Shown here one piece after another: positions 33,226-35,516 of a stretch of 35,516 bases of DNA. The notes beneath the pieces were generated by a model. That model was not told where the DNA came from, did not search any database, and saw only the letters and a program-made list of their open reading frames with translations. The translations under genes and the position numbers were made by a program. Each line of letters starts with the position of its first letter. Position 1 is the stretch's first letter. Source of the stretch: Clostridia bacterium (GTDB lineage Bacteria > Bacillota > Clostridia > Oscillospirales > CAG-272); assembly GCA_017463125.1 (NCBI GenBank), contig JAFTPV010000010.1, positions 1 through 35,516 on the forward strand, read 5' to 3'.

Positions 33226-33237
33226 GGAGCGACAAAA

Positions 33238-34383
33238 ATGTATTTCAAAAAAGAATGTATAGCGATGCTGCTTGCCGGCGGACAAGGCTCTCGCTTATAC
33301 GACCTTACCAAGCAAATCGCAAAGCCTGCAGTTTCCTTCGGAGGCAAATACAAAATCATCGATTTCCCTCTCTCAAATTGCATCAATTCGGGTATTGACA
33401 CCGTAGGCGTCCTTACTCAATATCAGCCCTTGGCGCTTAACGAGTACGTTGCCAACGGCGCACCCTGGGACCTTGACAGAATGAGAGGCGGTCTTTCTGT
33501 TCTTCCTCCTTATCAGGGTAACAAGCATTCCGACTGGTATAAGGGTACCGCTAACGCTATATACCAGAACATTAATTTCATAAAGCAGTATAATCCCGAA
33601 TACGTGCTTATTCTTTCGGGCGACCATATCTACCGTATGGATTACAGACTTATGCTCGAGCAGCATAAGAAAACTGGCGCCGTCTGCACGGTTGCGACCA
33701 TAACCGTTCCTATCGAGGAGGCATCGAGATTCGGTATCTGTAATACTAACAGTGACGGCTCTATCTACGAGTTTGAGGAGAAGCCCAAGAAGCCTAAAAA
33801 TAATCAGGCGTCAATGGGTATATATATCTTCAACACAGATACTCTTATCGAGTATCTCGAAACAGACGAGGCTGATGAAAATTCCTCCAATGACTTCGGT
33901 AAAAATATTATCCCCAATCTTCTTAACAACGGTGAGAAGCTCTATTCTTATAAATTTGAAGGATATTGGAAGGACGTAGGAACCATTTCGTCCCTTTGGG
34001 AAGCGAATATGGACCTTATCGGCGACAAGCCCGTTCTTAATCTTGCCGATCAGCATAAGCGTATTTATTCAAAAAATACTGCCCGTCCTCCTCAGTACAT
34101 CGGACCGAAGGCTACCGTCGTAAACTCTCTCATCTCCGAGGGCTCGAAGATCTACGGAAGAGTAGAGAACTCTATTCTCTCGGGCGGCGTTATCGTCGAG
34201 GCAGGAGCCGTCGTCAAGGATTCGGTTATTATGGATGACGTAGTAGTAAAGAAAAACGCTGCGGTATATTCTGCAATAGTTGATGCAGATTCCGTTATCG
34301 AGAGTGGTAAGACTGTCGGTACTGAAAACGCGGGTAAGGATAACATCACGGTTATCGCCAGCGGCAGCGTTATTGCAGGTTGA
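33238..34383 (+). CDS. glgC: Glucose-1-phosphate adenylyltransferase, catalytic subunit
   Basis: This 381-residue protein makes ADP-glucose from ATP and glucose 1-phosphate, the committed step of glycogen synthesis. The nucleotide loop is GGQGSRL (14-20), followed by [42 protein letters not shown] and [20 protein letters not shown] lies near the start of the left-handed beta-helix domain with hexapeptide repeats. The Thr of GGxGTRL is Ser here, a mild change. It starts 12 bases after glgB and is followed 21 bases later by glgD, its regulatory partner in Firmicutes. Confidence 0.96.
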   Translation: MYFKKECIAMLLAGGQGSRLYDLTKQIAKPAVSFGGKYKIIDFPLSNCINSGIDTVGVLTQYQPLALNEYVANGAPWDLDRMRGGLSVLPPYQGNKHSDWYKGTANAIYQNINFIKQYNPEYVLILSGDHIYRMDYRLMLEQHKKTGAVCTVATITVPIEEASRFGICNTNSDGSIYEFEEKPKKPKNNQASMGIYIFNTDTLIEYLETDEADENSSNDFGKNIIPNLLNNGEKLYSYKFEGYWKDVGTISSLWEANMDLIGDKPVLNLADQHKRIYSKNTARPPQYIGPKATVVNSLISEGSKIYGRVENSILSGGVIVEAGAVVKDSVIMDDVVVKKNAAVYSAIVDADSVIESGKTVGTENAGKDNITVIASGSVIAG

Positions 34384-34404
34384 TGAAAGGAAGGAGTAAT
34401 AGAA

Positions 34405-35516
34405 ATGGCTATCAGTGCAACAGGAATAATTTTCTCCAGCTTAAATAACAATACCTTATCCAGACTCACCTCTGACAGAACGGTTGCGGCAATCCCCTTT
34501 GCCTGCCGTTACAGACTCATTGATTTTGCACTTTCCAATCTCGTAAACGCTAACATCTCTAATATAAACATAGTTGCAAATTATAATTACCGCTCGCTTC
34601 TTGAGCATATCGGAAGCGGTAAGGATTGGGATCTTGCAAGACGTAAGAGCGGCGTTAATATCATATCTCCGTTCCAGACCGCCGTTAATTCGGAGTCAAA
34701 GGTCTTTGCTACAAGAATGGAAGCTCTGAAGAATATGAAGGAGTATATTGCGGAGTTTACCGAGGAGTTCGTAGTAATGATGGACTCCGATATAGTTCTT
34801 AACATAGATATTGCCGACGTTATCGCAAAGCACGAAAAAACTGGCGCAAATATCACAATAGTTACTCAGACTATGAAGCCCGACACGGTTGTAAAGCACC
34901 CGAGAATGATGATCTCCTCGGTTGCAGGCAAGGTAACCGATATTGCCATGTCACAGGAATATAACGAGAAAAACCCCGAGCTTTCGCTCAACATTTTTGT
35001 AATGCGTACGCAGTACCTGCGCCGTCTTATCGAGGAGGCAGAGGCGTATAATCTTGCAAGCCTTACAACCTTTATGCTCAAGAACTGCAAGTCCTCAAAT
35101 TACAGAACCTATAAATATTCCGGCTTCGTAGCCTCGGTTTCCTCATTTACCGATTACTATCAGTATTCGATGGAGCTCGTTAAGAGCGATAAGGCGCGTG
35201 ACTCCATATTCGGTAAAAAGGAATTTCCGATATTCACGAGAGTACACAACTCCGCGCCGACAGCGCATAAACAGAATGCTAAGGTTGAAAACTCTATGAT
35301 CGCCGACGAGTGCGTTATTGAAGGAACGGTTATAAATTCCGTTATTTTCCGTGACGTTAAGGTCGAGGCGGGCGCTGTGGTTAAAAATTCGGTTCTGTTT
35401 CACGGAACTCATATCGGGAAGGACGCAAGCCTTAACTGCATCGTCACCGATAAGGATGTTTTCGTAACCGACGGCGTAACGCTTTCGGGTAATGATAATA
35501 TGCCGTTCTATATCCA
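34405..35516 (+). CDS. glgD: GlgD, regulatory subunit of ADP-glucose pyrophosphorylase (3' end outside window)
   Basis: The first 370 codons are present. The protein begins MAISATGIIFSSLNNNTLSRL, with the nucleotide loop of GlgC replaced by a non-consensus SSLNNNTLSRL, as expected for the GlgD paralogue. RYRLIDFALSNLVNANI aligns with the GlgC substrate region, and the C-terminal beta-helix ([36 protein letters not shown]) is entered before the cut. In Firmicutes GlgD forms a complex with GlgC and raises its activity. GGAAGGAG lies eight bases before ATG 34405. Confidence 0.95.
   Translation, partial: MAISATGIIFSSLNNNTLSRLTSDRTVAAIPFACRYRLIDFALSNLVNANISNINIVANYNYRSLLEHIGSGKDWDLARRKSGVNIISPFQTAVNSESKVFATRMEALKNMKEYIAEFTEEFVVMMDSDIVLNIDIADVIAKHEKTGANITIVTQTMKPDTVVKHPRMMISSVAGKVTDIAMSQEYNEKNPELSLNIFVMRTQYLRRLIEEAEAYNLASLTTFMLKNCKSSNYRTYKYSGFVASVSSFTDYYQYSMELVKSDKARDSIFGKKEFPIFTRVHNSAPTAHKQNAKVENSMIADECVIEGTVINSVIFRDVKVEAGAVVKNSVLFHGTHIGKDASLNCIVTDKDVFVTDGVTLSGNDNMPFYI

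Overview
This window looks like part of a Firmicutes chromosome, most likely an anaerobic, spore-forming member of the Clostridia (Oscillospirales or Christensenellales type). The signs are Gram-positive style GGAGG ribosome sites, consensus sigma-A promoters, the sporulation genes yabP, yabQ and a SpoVB-type flippase, the anaerobic haem enzyme HemZ, an L27 with a Prp-cleaved leader, and the clostridial neighbourhood cmk / plsC / ispH-S1. Species cannot be named from the sequence alone. Genes are dense, no gene-free stretch exceeds about 300 bases, and I see no rRNA, tRNA, CRISPR array or complete mobile element.

Layout. 1-3324: the end of efp, a CD1247-type zinc-ribbon protein and a large BspA-like leucine-rich-repeat lipoprotein with tandem Cys repeats. 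3367-4507: rplU-prp-rpmA behind a perfect promoter; Prp trims the L27 leader. 4545-8082: galE, a NagD-like HAD phosphatase and a YkpA/YbiT-type ABC-F ATPase. 8082-8915: a lone phage-type replisome-organiser-like gene behind repeated TGTACA motifs. 8916-15570 (minus strand): a run rpiR - FAD oxidoreductase - cmk/plsC fusion - ispH - rpsA, then an AEC transporter. 15575-18696 (minus strand): a Crp/Fnr regulator and a three-gene ABC importer, with a palindromic operator at the expected transcription start. 18750-28110 (plus strand): cdaA, a 52-residue membrane protein resembling only the anchor of CdaR, a COG2509 FAD protein, recJ, rel, dtd and hemZ. 28124-31257: spoVB-like flippase, HU, rqcP, yabP, yabQ. 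31238-35516: glycogen genes glgB, glgC and glgD (cut by the window end), from a promoter lying inside the end of yabQ.

The most striking observation is at 11151-11207. IspH stops at a TGA placed exactly where the conserved Gly of the GITAGAS motif is expected. The same frame then continues, without another stop, through ITAGASTPDG and straight into ribosomal protein S1. The usual clostridial IspH-S1 fusion is therefore split by one nonsense codon, and the ORF called ispH lacks an active-site motif. Other points worth a second look are an ABC-F protein whose second ATP site has lost all of its key elements (including a Walker B Glu to Gln change), the CdaR-anchor-like mini-protein, two operator-like palindromes tied to RpiR and Crp/Fnr regulators, and a Dtd with changed signature motifs. 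I found no convincing wholly new multigene system; most of the window is housekeeping DNA.
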